Counted from the first letter of the stretch, positions 34,846 through 43,791 are shown. The stretch: DNA of 64,000 nucleotides from Chryseobacterium gilvum (GCF_025628965.1 NZ_JAOTEN010000001.1:1054001-1118000); one strand, 5' to 3'. Notes: generated from the letters alone by a model not told the origin. Made by a program: numbers and translations.

Positions 34846-35802
34846 TTACCCTTGATTTCGTTTGTCTTCCTCGTTATAAGCAAGGATGATTTTCTTCACC
34901 ACCGGATGTCTCACCACATCTTCTTCCGTAAGATATACAAATCCTATCTCTTTTACCTCTTTTAGAATTCGCATTGCTTCTTTTAGCCCGGAATGCTGTT
35001 TTGGAGGCAAATCAATTTGTGTGGGGTCTCCGGTAATGATAAATTTGGCATTCATTCCCATCCTTGTCAGAAACATTTTCATCTGTGCATGAGTCGTATT
35101 CTGTGCTTCATCCAGGATCACAAAGGCATCATCCAGCGTTCTTCCTCTCATAAAGGCCAAAGGTGCAACTTCGATTACCTTTTTCTCCATAAAACCTTCT
35201 AGCTTTTCATGCGGGATCATATCACGGAGCGCATCATATAAGGGTTGCAAGTAAGGATCCAGCTTCTCTTTGAGGTCTCCCGGTAAAAAGCCGAGACTCT
35301 CACCGGCTTCCACAGCAGGACGTGTTAGAACAATTCTCTTAACTTCCTTATCTCTTAGAGCTTTTGCTGCCAAAGCTACACTGGTATAGGTTTTTCCTGT
35401 TCCGGCCGGTCCTATTGCAAAAACCATGTCTTTCTTTTCGGTTTCTTTAACGAGCTTTTTAAGATTGGTGGTTTTAGCTTTTATAATTTTTCCGTTGACT
35501 CCTTTTACAATGATATCCTGATCAAAAACGAGTTGTTTTTCGTTTTCATCTTTTATATTAAGAATATTCTCTACATCTTTAAGGGCAATAGAATTATTTT
35601 TTGAAATAAAACTGACGATATCATCCAGCTTGAGTTTAAAGATATCAAGAGCTTCCTGATTACCCATTGCGAAAATATGGTGGTCTCTCCCGGTGATTTT
35701 TATGGTTGGAAAGCTGGATTTTATTAAATTGAAATATTGGTTATTAACTCCGTAGAAGTTTTTTGAATCAATACCTTCTAAATCATATGTTAATTCAAAC
35801 AT
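34846..35802 (-). CDS. PhoH-like ATPase
   Basis: Cytoplasmic P-loop ATPase (318 aa from the ATG at 35802, which starts the usual MFELTYDLEG; an earlier in-frame ATG would add 23 Lys-rich residues with no family match). Walker A is GPAGTGKT, Walker B LDEAQN in VILDEAQNTTHAQMK, and sensor residues FIITGDPTQIDLP follow, all typical of the PhoH/YbeZ family. YbeZ works with the RNase YbeY on rRNA in other bacteria; ybeY is not in the window. No exact -7 element is seen upstream. Confidence 0.9.
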   Translation of the reverse strand: MFELTYDLEGIDSKNFYGVNNQYFNLIKSSFPTIKITGRDHHIFAMGNQEALDIFKLKLDDIVSFISKNNSIALKDVENILNIKDENEKQLVFDQDIIVKGVNGKIIKAKTTNLKKLVKETEKKDMVFAIGPAGTGKTYTSVALAAKALRDKEVKRIVLTRPAVEAGESLGFLPGDLKEKLDPYLQPLYDALRDMIPHEKLEGFMEKKVIEVAPLAFMRGRTLDDAFVILDEAQNTTHAQMKMFLTRMGMNAKFIITGDPTQIDLPPKQHSGLKEAMRILKEVKEIGFVYLTEEDVVRHPVVKKIILAYNEEDKRNQG

Positions 35803-35898
35803 GCAAATATTTATTTTAGATTTTAAATGTAAAGGTTTTTTTTTAGATTTATCTAAAATTCTTATCCACAAAATTTATACCTTTTCTTTTATTTTAGA

Positions 35899-35906
35899 TA
35901 AATTTG
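35899..35906 (+). promoter_or_regulatory. -7 element for the DUF62 gene
   Basis: TAAATTTG, exact TAnnTTTG followed by C, 22 bp upstream of the ATG at 35929. Confidence 0.5.
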
Positions 35907-35928
35907 CAATTCCATACATTTTATTCTA

Positions 35929-36756
35929 ATGTCGATTATAACCCTTACCTCAGATTTCGGACGTTTAGATTACAGAGTCTCGGCGATGAAAGGAAAAATA
36001 CTTTCGCTGAACCCTGAAGTTCAGACTATTGATATCACCCATGATATTCAGGCTTATAATCTTATCCAGACTTCTTACATCGTGAGAAATGCATACCGGT
36101 ATTTCCCGAAAGGAAGCATACACATCATTTCTGTTGACAGTTTTTTTCACAAATCCAGGAAAAATATCCTGTACAAATCAGACGGGTCTTATTTTCTCGC
36201 TGCTGATAATGGTCTTTTGAGCCTGATTTTTTTTGATATCAAACCTGAAGCCGTCTATGAAATTACCTTAAATAACAGATTTGATGATATTGTTCATTTT
36301 ACTTCTACTGATGTATTTGTACCTGTAGCGGTACATTTGGCAAACGGCGGGCTTCCGGAAGTGATCGGAAGGAAAATCAAAACCACCAAGCAGCTTTTAT
36401 TTCCAAAACCGGTGTATAACGAAGCTGAAAAAATGATTATTGGTGAAGTCATGTATATTGATAATTTCGGAAATATAATATCAAATATCAGTAAAGATTT
36501 TTTTGAAACTGTAGGAAAAGGTTCTGAAAATTTTACCATCAAATTCAGGAACCTAAGTCTTTCAAAAATCTATTCCAGCCATACAGAAGTGGTTTCCGAT
36601 TGGGAGCGGGAAACCGAATATCACGGGCAGTCTGCAGCTATTTTCAATGACATCCAACAACTCGAGCTCACCATTTACAAAGGCAGCAAAAAGAACGGGG
36701 CCAAAACCCTTTTCGGGCTTAATGTAGGCGAAAACATCTATATAGAATTTTTCTAA
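35929..36756 (+). CDS. DUF62-family (SAM hydroxide adenosyltransferase-like) protein
   Basis: A 275-aa protein of the family that includes SAM hydrolases and the fluorinase/chlorinase enzymes. N-terminal LTSDFGRLDYRVSAMKGKI and DNFGNIISNIS are clear family signatures. In known hydrolases water is activated by an Asp-Arg-His set. Here the Asp (D70) and Arg (R77) are kept with the right 7-residue spacing, but the usual PGVG after the Asp is SFFH, and the FHGRD segment that carries the His reads FTSTD. So the catalytic His seems lost and the substrate or reaction may differ. It is divergent from phoH. Confidence 0.82.
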   Translation: MSIITLTSDFGRLDYRVSAMKGKILSLNPEVQTIDITHDIQAYNLIQTSYIVRNAYRYFPKGSIHIISVDSFFHKSRKNILYKSDGSYFLAADNGLLSLIFFDIKPEAVYEITLNNRFDDIVHFTSTDVFVPVAVHLANGGLPEVIGRKIKTTKQLLFPKPVYNEAEKMIIGEVMYIDNFGNIISNISKDFFETVGKGSENFTIKFRNLSLSKIYSSHTEVVSDWERETEYHGQSAAIFNDIQQLELTIYKGSKKNGAKTLFGLNVGENIYIEFF

Positions 36757-36791
36757 CATTATCTATTCCCTAAAAAAACCGATTTTTTTTA

Positions 36792-36799
36792 TATATTTG
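36792..36799 (+). promoter_or_regulatory. -7 element for the orphan E2 gene
   Basis: TATATTTG, exact TAnnTTTG, 20 bp upstream of the ATG at 36820. Confidence 0.5.
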
Positions 36800-36819
36800 T
36801 CAAAATCTAAAATTAGAAA

Positions 36820-38145
36820 ATGGCAGAATACAAATTATTGCTTCCTTCCATGGGTGAAGGTGTGATGGAAGCTACTGTTATCACTTGGTTGTTTAATGAA
36901 GGTGATCAGGTAAAAGAAGATGATTCGGTAGTAGAAATTGCAACAGACAAGGTAGATTCGGACGTTCCGACGCCTGTTTCGGGAAAAATTGTAAAAATCC
37001 TTAAGCAGAAAGATGAAGTTGCTAAAGTAGGTGAAGCCATTGCCATTTTAGAAATTCAGGGAGAAGGCGGAAACAGTAATGCGGAGGAAACCAAAACTGA
37101 AGTTTCAGCTCCGGATGCAGATACCATCAAAGCAATTGAAGAACCTTTGGCGCAGACTGCAACATCTCATGTAGAATTTTCAGGAGACCTCTATTTATCA
37201 CCTCTTGTAAAATCAATCGCACAACAGGAAAACATTTCTGAATCTGAACTGAAAACCATCAAAGGAAGCGGTTTGGAAGGAAGAATTACCAAAGAAGATA
37301 TCTTGGCACACGTTGCCAACAGAGGAAACCAGCCTCAACAATCAACGCAACAGCAAGCTGCTCCTGTACAACAAGCCGTATCTGCTCCACAACCGGCGGC
37401 TGCTTCTGCTCCGGCGGCTACCATTTCTGCCGCTGCAGGTGACGAAATCATTCCTATGGACAGAATGAGAAAAATCATCGCTGAAAATATGGTGAAGGCA
37501 AAACAGACGGCTCCTCACGTAACTTCTTTCATCGAAACAGATGTTACCAATGTTGTAAAATGGAGAAATAAACATAAAGATCTTTTCGAAAAACGGGAAG
37601 GTGAGAAACTGACGTTCATGCCGATTTTTGTAAAGGCAATTGTAAAAGCAATTCAGGATTATCCCATGATTAATGTTTCCATAAACGGAGATAACATTAT
37701 TAAGAAGAAAAATATCAATATCGGTATGGCGACCGCTTTACCGGATGGAAATCTTATTGTTCCCGTAATTAAAAATGCTGATCAGCTATCTCTTTCCGGT
37801 CTGGCAAAAGCAATAAATGATTTGGCATACAGAGCCAGAAATAAAAAACTAAGACCAGAAGATACTCAGGGAGCAACATACACGATCTCAAACGTAGGAA
37901 GTTTCGGAAATCTAATGGGAACTCCTATTATTCCACAACCGCAGGTTGCTATTCTGGCGATCGGAGCCATCGTGAAAAAACCGGCAGTTCTTGAAACCAA
38001 AGACGGGGATGTAATTGCGATTCGCCAATTGATGTTTATGTCTCACTCTTACGATCACAGAGTAGTAGACGGTTCTCTTGGAGGGATGTTCCTGAAACAT
38101 GTACACGATTACCTTCAGAACTGGGATATGAATACAGAAGTGTAA
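36820..38145 (+). CDS. 2-oxoacid dehydrogenase complex E2 (dihydrolipoamide acyltransferase)
   Basis: E2 core component (441 aa). Domains: one lipoyl domain (1-76) with lipoyl-lysine K44 in IATDKVDS; an acidic linker; a peripheral-subunit-binding domain (about 122-163, LSPLVKSIAQQE to GRITKEDIL); an Ala/Pro/Gln-rich hinge; and the catalytic trimer domain with SHSYDHRVVDG near the C-terminus. It differs from the succinyltransferase encoded at 46.8-48.1 kb. No E1 gene lies next to it, so whether it serves the branched-chain or pyruvate complex is open; a branched-chain type is my guess. Confidence 0.9.
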   Translation: MAEYKLLLPSMGEGVMEATVITWLFNEGDQVKEDDSVVEIATDKVDSDVPTPVSGKIVKILKQKDEVAKVGEAIAILEIQGEGGNSNAEETKTEVSAPDADTIKAIEEPLAQTATSHVEFSGDLYLSPLVKSIAQQENISESELKTIKGSGLEGRITKEDILAHVANRGNQPQQSTQQQAAPVQQAVSAPQPAAASAPAATISAAAGDEIIPMDRMRKIIAENMVKAKQTAPHVTSFIETDVTNVVKWRNKHKDLFEKREGEKLTFMPIFVKAIVKAIQDYPMINVSINGDNIIKKKNINIGMATALPDGNLIVPVIKNADQLSLSGLAKAINDLAYRARNKKLRPEDTQGATYTISNVGSFGNLMGTPIIPQPQVAILAIGAIVKKPAVLETKDGDVIAIRQLMFMSHSYDHRVVDGSLGGMFLKHVHDYLQNWDMNTEV

Positions 38146-38169
38146 AATACTTAACTTATTAATATATAG

Positions 38170-38196
38170 CCTCCGGAAATTTTTCGGAGGTTTTTA
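38170..38196 (+). terminator. Terminator after the orphan E2 gene
   Basis: CCTCCG / CGGAGG stem with a 9-nt loop and a T-run, 24 bp past the stop. Confidence 0.85.
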
Positions 38197-38233
38197 TTTA
38201 GATTTACATCTCATTAATTTTTAAATTATACAG

Positions 38234-38854
38234 ATGAACTTTAACTTTAAAGAAATAAACAGAAATAAATTATTTAGGTTTACTGAAGAGCAGAAAGTAC
38301 AAATTTTCAAAGTCTATGACAGGTTGTGTGAAATATATAAGATTTCAATTATTGATGTTAAAGATACCCCACTATCTAGGTTCAAACCAATTGTAGAAAA
38401 TCAAGATTTTATCCCTCACATTAGTTATCTGGTTCAAAGTGAAAGTAGTTCATTTTATCTTTACATTATAACCAGAATTGTGCGTTACAACAGCAAATAT
38501 GGTTCAACCTCGAAAGAATATTTAAAAGTGTGGGGATTAAAAGAACTGGGTGAAGATTTTGGAGATATAGTAATAAGAAAAGAAACCTTTTCGGATAAAA
38601 TCACTGAGATTTTTAAAAATTTCGATATTGACTTTAAAAATGACCGAGACTTTAGCAAAACTTTCTATGTTTTATGTAAAAATGAAACAGAAACCAAAAA
38701 ATTCTTAAATAAATCCACAAGACAGCTTTTAAAATCATTTCCCGATAAAGATTTCCAACTTGAAGTCAAAAATAATGTTCTAAGTTTCGGTTTACCTAAA
38801 AAACTATCATTACCTCGGCTTTTGCAGATTTCGGAATTTTTAAATGAGATTTAA
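38234..38854 (+). CDS. Unknown 206-aa cytoplasmic protein
   Basis: No signal peptide or membrane segment. The sequence is rich in Lys, Phe, Ser and Asn with mixed alpha/beta character and ends in a repeated Leu pattern (KKLSLPRLLQISEFLNEI). No domain is recognised. The region looks AT-richer than both neighbours, and the gene sits alone between the E2 terminator and the chloride-channel gene, so it may be a lineage-specific or acquired gene. Confidence 0.65.
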   Translation: MNFNFKEINRNKLFRFTEEQKVQIFKVYDRLCEIYKISIIDVKDTPLSRFKPIVENQDFIPHISYLVQSESSSFYLYIITRIVRYNSKYGSTSKEYLKVWGLKELGEDFGDIVIRKETFSDKITEIFKNFDIDFKNDRDFSKTFYVLCKNETETKKFLNKSTRQLLKSFPDKDFQLEVKNNVLSFGLPKKLSLPRLLQISEFLNEI

Positions 38855-38897
38855 ACTTAAATTTTCATTTTAACAAAAAAAAACCGAAATTTGAGAT

Positions 38898-40250
38898 ATG
38901 TTCAAAATTTTCAACCTTTTCCGCAGAAGCATCAAGAAATCTTTTGACAATATCCGGAACGAACGCCTGAAACATAATCTGCTCCAGGCAATACCGTTTT
39001 GGATAGGCTCAGTAATTACCGGTTTTTTCGCGGTGATGTATGCTAAAATCTTTTCGTGGGGAGAAGAACTATTAGAATTCATCATGAAATGGCATGACTG
39101 GACTATTTTTATCATGGCGCCTATTGGCTTCGTACTTTCCTGGTGGCTGGTAAAAGAATTTGCTCCTAACGCGAAAGGCAGCGGAATTCCACAGGTGATG
39201 GCAGCGGTAGAATTGGCAAATCCTAAAGAGCATACCAAGATCAGGAGCCTTTTAAGTTTAAAGATTATTGTTTTTAAAATTATTTCATCCGTCGTTTTAG
39301 TAATGGGTGGCGGTGCAGTCGGTCGTGAAGGGCCCACCATTCAGATTGCAGGTTCCATTTTCAGAAAAGTGAACGAATATCTTCCTGAGTGGTGGCCTAA
39401 AATATCCAAGAAAAATATGATTATGACAGGAGCTGCAGCCGGTCTTGCCGCCGCTTTCAACACTCCACTCGGAGGAATTGTATTTGCTGTGGAAGAACTC
39501 TCGAAAACACACATCAATTATTTTAAGACAGCACTTTTTACCGCTGTCATTATTGCTGGTTTAACGGCCCAGACTTTGGCGGGGTCTTATCTTTATCTTG
39601 GTTATCCGAAAACCAATGACGTTAGTTTGATGGTAATGTTTCCAATTATTCTGGTTGCAGGAGTAGCTGGTGTTTTTGCAAGCCAGCTTTCTGTCATTAT
39701 GCTAAAAATTTCCGACTGGAAAAAGAGAAAACTCAAAACGGACCGCTCTAATGTTATTTTCCTGATTATATGTGCATTATTCATTGCAAGTATTTCTTTT
39801 TTTATAAGTAAAGAAATTCTCGGATCCGGAAAACATATTATGGAACGAGTGCTGTTTACGGAAAATAAAAACGAGAATTGGTACGTCCCTCTTCTCAGAA
39901 TGTTGGGTCCTGCCCTATCTTTCACATCAGGCGGCGCAGGCGGAATTTTCGCACCCGCGCTTACTGCAGGAGCGAGTGTCGGTTCTGTGATTTCAGGGAT
40001 GATTCACCTGAGCCCGAATGAAACCAATGTCGTGATTCTGGCGGGAATGGTCGCTTTTCTGACCGGTATTACAAGAGCGCCGTTTACTTCTGCGATTATT
40101 GTACTGGAAATGACCGACCGGCATTCACTGATATTCCACCTCATGTTGGCAGGAATGATCTCTTCACTAATCTCGCTTCTGGTAAGCAGACATTCTTTGT
40201 ATGATGTTTTAAAAGTGAATTTTTTAAAGGAAATCAGAAAAGATGAATAA
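38898..40250 (+). CDS. ClC-family chloride channel/antiporter
   Basis: A 450-aa membrane protein with the full ClC fold. Ion-path motifs are present: GSGIPQVM (residues 94-101), GREGPTIQIAGS with gating Glu144, FNTPLGGIVFAVEE, and GGAGGIFAPALTAGA. A Glu at the position used for internal proton transfer in the E. coli antiporter is kept (E200 in AVEE), which favours H+/Cl- exchange over a passive channel. There is no C-terminal CBS pair. It is probably used for acid or anion balance. Confidence 0.9.
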   Translation: MFKIFNLFRRSIKKSFDNIRNERLKHNLLQAIPFWIGSVITGFFAVMYAKIFSWGEELLEFIMKWHDWTIFIMAPIGFVLSWWLVKEFAPNAKGSGIPQVMAAVELANPKEHTKIRSLLSLKIIVFKIISSVVLVMGGGAVGREGPTIQIAGSIFRKVNEYLPEWWPKISKKNMIMTGAAAGLAAAFNTPLGGIVFAVEELSKTHINYFKTALFTAVIIAGLTAQTLAGSYLYLGYPKTNDVSLMVMFPIILVAGVAGVFASQLSVIMLKISDWKKRKLKTDRSNVIFLIICALFIASISFFISKEILGSGKHIMERVLFTENKNENWYVPLLRMLGPALSFTSGGAGGIFAPALTAGASVGSVISGMIHLSPNETNVVILAGMVAFLTGITRAPFTSAIIVLEMTDRHSLIFHLMLAGMISSLISLLVSRHSLYDVLKVNFLKEIRKDE

Positions 40251-40296
40251 GTTTAAACAAAATAATTCAAATTTTACAATATCGCTGCCGTGTTTA

Positions 40297-40327
40297 TTGT
40301 GTATTATAAATAAAATCCATATTTTTG
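40297..40327 (+). promoter_or_regulatory. Promoter of rpsF-rpsR-rplI
   Basis: TTG (-33) at 40297-40299 and TATTTTTG (-7) at 40320-40327 with a 20-bp spacer, an exact match to the Bacteroidetes consensus and the best in the window along with that of atpB. The ATG is 34 bp downstream. Confidence 0.75.
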
Positions 40328-40361
40328 CACCTCGAAATAATTAACAAATTCATTTAACATT

Positions 40362-40703
40362 ATGAACAATTACGAAACTGTTTTCATTTTAACTCCCGTT
40401 CTATCTGATGCTCAGGTGGAGGAAGCAGTGAAAAAATTTGAAGATCTTATCAAAGAAAAGAACTGTGAAATTGTCACTAAAGAAAATTGGGGATTAAAGA
40501 AACTGGCTTATCCTATTCAACTTAAAAAGAATGGATTCTACACTTTAATCGAGTTTAAAGGTGAAGGAACTGTAGTAGCTGATCTTGAATTGGCATTCAA
40601 ACGTGACGAAAGAGTAATTCGTTACCTTACTACAAAACTAGACAAGCATGCTGTAGAGTACGCCGTAACTAGAAGAACTAAACTTAAAGCTTCAAGAGCT
40701 TAA
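40362..40703 (+). CDS. rpsF: 30S ribosomal protein S6
   Basis: S6 (113 aa), a small-subunit protein that pairs with S18 on the platform. Typical start [15 protein letters not shown] and central [21 protein letters not shown]; a short basic tail ([10 protein letters not shown]) without the long acidic extension of E. coli S6. First gene of the S6-S18-L9 operon, followed by rpsR after 32 bp; the ssb or priB gene sometimes found between them is absent. Confidence 0.97.
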   Translation: MNNYETVFILTPVLSDAQVEEAVKKFEDLIKEKNCEIVTKENWGLKKLAYPIQLKKNGFYTLIEFKGEGTVVADLELAFKRDERVIRYLTTKLDKHAVEYAVTRRTKLKASRA

Positions 40704-40735
40704 TTACTAACCCAAATTTAAAAAAAGACAAAGAC

Positions 40736-41038
40736 ATGGCAATAGATGATATGGCTAAACAAGCCTCAGCTGGAGGTGAATCTGAAGTAAAATTCCTTAC
40801 TCCGCTTGATATCAATACAAAATCTGAAAAGAAATATTGTAGATTCAAAAAATTCGGAATCAAGCACGTAGATTATAAAGATGCTGATTTCTTATTACAA
40901 TTTGTAAACGAGCAAGGTAAGATTTTACCAAGAAGATACACCGGTACTTCTTTAAAATATCAAAGAAAAGTTTCTTCGGCAATCAAAAGAGCAAGACACC
41001 TTGCAATGATGCCTTATGTAGCTGACTTATTAAAATAA
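40736..41038 (+). CDS. rpsR: 30S ribosomal protein S18
   Basis: S18 (100 aa). The core is recognisable in [24 protein letters not shown] and the C-terminal [23 protein letters not shown] plus [10 protein letters not shown]. It carries an N-terminal extension of about 20 residues ([20 protein letters not shown]) compared with the E. coli protein, as usual in the phylum. Binds 16S rRNA with S6. Confidence 0.97.
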   Translation: MAIDDMAKQASAGGESEVKFLTPLDINTKSEKKYCRFKKFGIKHVDYKDADFLLQFVNEQGKILPRRYTGTSLKYQRKVSSAIKRARHLAMMPYVADLLK

Positions 41039-41058
41039 GACAAAAAAGACAAGAGAAA

Positions 41059-41090
41059 AGAGAAAAGATTCCGGTCTTTTTCTCTTTTTT
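41059..41090 (+). terminator. Hairpin with T-run between rpsR and rplI
   Basis: AGAGAAAAGA pairs with TCTTTTTCTCT (one bulge) around TTCCGG, then a run of T residues. It lies 20 bp past rpsR, inside the 177-bp gap before rplI, so it may act as a partial terminator that lowers L9 output. Confidence 0.6.
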
Positions 41091-41215
41091 TAAGTTGCTG
41101 AATAAATAATTAATTCTAACGATTTTTAGACTAAAGAAAAGAAAAAATTTCTGAGACAATGTCTTTCATCTTCTTTCTTTCCTCTTTTCTCTAAAACTAA
41201 AAACGGACAACAACA

Positions 41216-41737
41216 ATGGAAATTATCCTTAAAAAAGACGTAGAAAATTTAGGTCTTGAATTTGATACAGTAAATGTAAAGCCTGGGTACGCAAGAAACT
41301 TCTTATTACCTCAAGGGATCGCTCTTTTGGCAACTCCTAAAAACAAAGCTACTCTTGAAGCTACTTTGGAAGCTAGAAAAGAAGAAGAAGCTAAATTAGT
41401 TGCTGCTGCAAACGCTAAAGTTGAGCAGTTGAAGAAAACTTCTATCACGATTCCTGCAAAAGTAGGTTCTGGTGATAAATTATTCGGATCTATCAACAAT
41501 GCAGATCTTTCTGCAGCGCTTTCTAAGGCAGGTGTTGAAGTAGATAAGAAATATATCAAAATTCCTGGAAACACGATCAAAAGAACTGGTAAAGTAACTT
41601 CAATCATCAGATTACACAGAAATGTGGAATATAACTTTGAATTTGATATTGTTTCTGATGCTCCACCAGCTGCTCCAGCTCCAAAACCGGCTCCAAAAGC
41701 TAAAGTAGAAGAAGAAACATCTTCTGAAGAAGCATAA
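41216..41737 (+). CDS. rplI: 50S ribosomal protein L9
   Basis: L9 (173 aa) with the N-terminal rRNA-binding domain (MEIILKKDVENLGLEFDTVN, then VKPGYARNFLLPQGIAL), the long connecting helix and the C-terminal domain. Compared with about 149 residues in E. coli it has a tail of about 25 residues rich in Ala, Pro, Lys and Glu (PAAPAPKPAPKAKVEEE), a low-complexity extension common in this phylum. Last gene of the operon. Confidence 0.97.
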   Translation: MEIILKKDVENLGLEFDTVNVKPGYARNFLLPQGIALLATPKNKATLEATLEARKEEEAKLVAAANAKVEQLKKTSITIPAKVGSGDKLFGSINNADLSAALSKAGVEVDKKYIKIPGNTIKRTGKVTSIIRLHRNVEYNFEFDIVSDAPPAAPAPKPAPKAKVEEETSSEEA

Positions 41738-41761
41738 GAACAAAATTTTTCTTAAAATATT

Positions 41762-41790
41762 AAACCACTCTTTACGGAGTGGTTTTTTTT
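41762..41790 (+). terminator. Terminator after rplI
   Basis: AAACCACTC / GAGTGGTTT stem with a 6-nt loop and eight T residues, 25 bp past the stop. Confidence 0.9.
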
Positions 41791-41846
41791 ATCTATACTT
41801 TGGCATATTTTTTAGAATATATCACTATCAGAAAAAAATAGAAAAA

Positions 41847-43208
41847 ATGAATTATACAGATCTGATCTCTGCCCAGAGAGAATTTTTTAAGACGCAAAAA
41901 ACCAAAAATGTAAAATTCAGAAAAATGTACTTGGAGAAATTGCGCACAGTAATAGCAGATCATGAGAAGATGCTTTATGAAGCCATCCATCTGGATTTTG
42001 GGAAATCTGAATTTGAGACCTATACTACTGAGATTTCTTTTATCTTAAAGGATATTGATTATTACCTTAAAAATCTCAATTCTCTTTCTAAGCCTAAAAA
42101 AGTAAAGACCAATCTAGCCAATCAGATCGGAAGCAGTAAAATTTTTTCTGAGCCTCTTGGCTGCACACTGGTAATCGGAGCCTGGAATTATCCTTACCAG
42201 CTTTCATTATCGCCTCTTATCGCCGCTATAGCAGCAGGAAACTGCTGTATCCTCAAACCAAGTGAGATCGCCGAAAATGCGATGAAAGCGATGGCAAAAA
42301 TCATTAACGAAAACTTCCCTCCGGAATACATTCATGTTGTTGAAGGCGGAATTGAGGAAACAACTGAAATCCTGAAACTGAAGTTTGATAAAATATTTTT
42401 TACGGGAAGCACAAAAGTAGGCCAGATTGTCTACAAAGCTGCAGCGGAACATCTCACTCCCGTTACACTGGAATTAGGCGGAAAATCACCCGTTATTGTC
42501 ACAAAAGATGCAAATCTGGAAATTGCCACTAAAAGAATTGTCTGGGGAAAATTTTTAAATGCCGGACAAACCTGTGTAGCACCGGATTATATTTTGGTTG
42601 AAGAAACGGTAAGAGAACAGTTTTTGGAATTATTGAAAAAATATATTTCTGAGTTTAAATACGAACCTGATTCTGAACAGTATACTCAAATCATCAATCA
42701 AAGAAATTTCAACAGACTAACCAGGCTGATTGATCACGATAAAATATATGCAGGGGGAAATTTTAATGAAGAAAAAAGATTTATAGAGCCGACCATTCTG
42801 CATAACATTAGTTGGGAAGATCACATAATGCAGGAAGAAATTTTCGGCCCTATTTTACCGGTTATCTCATTCATCAATTTTCACCAGGCTCTGAATGATA
42901 TTCTGGAACTTGAAAAACCTTTGTCAGCCTATCTGTTTACTGATAAAGAAGAAGAAAAAGAAATGTTTATCAATAAATTGTCTTTTGGCGGAGGTTGCAT
43001 CAATGACGTAATTATGCACCTGGGAAATGATAATCTTCCGTTTGGGGGTGTTGGGAATTCCGGGATGGGGAATTATCACGGAAAATTCGGTTTCGAAACT
43101 TTTTCGCACCAAAAAGCAGTTCTTGACAAAGCAACTTGGGGAGAGCCGGATCTGAAATATCCACCCTACTCAGAGAATAAAAAGAAGTGGATTAAAAAAC
43201 TTTTATAA
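41847..43208 (+). CDS. Aldehyde dehydrogenase (class 3-like)
   Basis: NAD(P)-dependent aldehyde dehydrogenase, 453 aa, the shorter class 3-like type that oxidises fatty or aromatic aldehydes to acids. Catalytic Cys243 is in NAGQTCVAPDY, the general base Glu209 in LELGGKSP, and Asn114 in GAWNYP. FTGSTKVGQIV is the cofactor-binding loop, and FGGCIND-like (SFGGGCIND) is present near the end. Single gene between two terminators. Confidence 0.92.
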   Translation: MNYTDLISAQREFFKTQKTKNVKFRKMYLEKLRTVIADHEKMLYEAIHLDFGKSEFETYTTEISFILKDIDYYLKNLNSLSKPKKVKTNLANQIGSSKIFSEPLGCTLVIGAWNYPYQLSLSPLIAAIAAGNCCILKPSEIAENAMKAMAKIINENFPPEYIHVVEGGIEETTEILKLKFDKIFFTGSTKVGQIVYKAAAEHLTPVTLELGGKSPVIVTKDANLEIATKRIVWGKFLNAGQTCVAPDYILVEETVREQFLELLKKYISEFKYEPDSEQYTQIINQRNFNRLTRLIDHDKIYAGGNFNEEKRFIEPTILHNISWEDHIMQEEIFGPILPVISFINFHQALNDILELEKPLSAYLFTDKEEEKEMFINKLSFGGGCINDVIMHLGNDNLPFGGVGNSGMGNYHGKFGFETFSHQKAVLDKATWGEPDLKYPPYSENKKKWIKKLL

Positions 43209-43236
43209 AAAAAACCGAGAATGTTCTCGGTTTTTT
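43209..43236. terminator. Bidirectional terminator between aldehyde dehydrogenase and thioredoxin-fold gene
   Basis: AAAACCGAGAA / TTCTCGGTTTT with a 2-nt loop and T-runs in both directions, filling the 28-bp gap between two convergent genes. Confidence 0.88.
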
Positions 43237-43791
43237 CTATGATTTTGTCGTCCATGTATTAAAAAAAGCTTTTACTTTTTCAAGGCTGTAGCCTTTTCCT
43301 TCCTCTAAAACATCGCTTTGCTGTACATGCAGCACTTTACCGTCTTTGTCAAGAATGATAAATACAGGATATCCGAATTTATCTCCAGGATTGTCATATT
43401 TCGCAAAAACTTTTTCATTTTTATTATCCGGGGAATAATTTAAATGGTAATAAAGATAATTTTCATTGACCAGTTTTTTCAATTCCGGAGTGGTTTGCAC
43501 ATATTGATTAAAACGCAGACACCAGATGCACCAGTTTCCGCCGGCTTGAATCATAACATTTTTATTTTCCTTTCCGGCTCGAGCCACCAATTTTTCAATA
43601 TCTTTCTCTGCATCCGCTTTGGGATCATAAGGTTTAGGCAATTTTGCCTTTTCTTCAAGTGCTGCTTTTTTCAAAGCTTCCTGATTTGCTGCATTATCAG
43701 AAGTATTTATCGTAGATTGAGCCTGTGCAAAAACAAGAGATCCGAACGATAATGAAACTAATAGTACAATATTTTTTGACAACTTTTTCAT
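43237..43791 (-). CDS. Periplasmic thioredoxin-fold protein
   Basis: A 184-aa exported protein: signal peptide (hydrophobic core residues 8-20, end VFAQ), a Lys-rich linker, then a thioredoxin fold with the redox pair Cys88/Cys91 in GGNWCIWCLRF and the cis-Pro loop KFGYPVFIILDKDG. It resembles thioredoxin-family proteins with a WCxWC pattern that reduce disulfides in the periplasm. Its partner is unknown. The gene is alone on the minus strand among plus-strand neighbours. Confidence 0.85.
   Translation of the reverse strand: MKKLSKNIVLLVSLSFGSLVFAQAQSTINTSDNAANQEALKKAALEEKAKLPKPYDPKADAEKDIEKLVARAGKENKNVMIQAGGNWCIWCLRFNQYVQTTPELKKLVNENYLYYHLNYSPDNKNEKVFAKYDNPGDKFGYPVFIILDKDGKVLHVQQSDVLEEGKGYSLEKVKAFFNTWTTKS

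Noticed and set aside
35803..35871. Earlier ATG at 35871 for the PhoH-like gene
   Set aside because: It adds 23 Lys-rich residues with no family match; the start at 35802 gives the conserved N-terminus.
38870..39340. 156-aa open frame on the minus strand inside the ClC gene
   Set aside because: Antisense to a clear ClC antiporter; no family or start signals.
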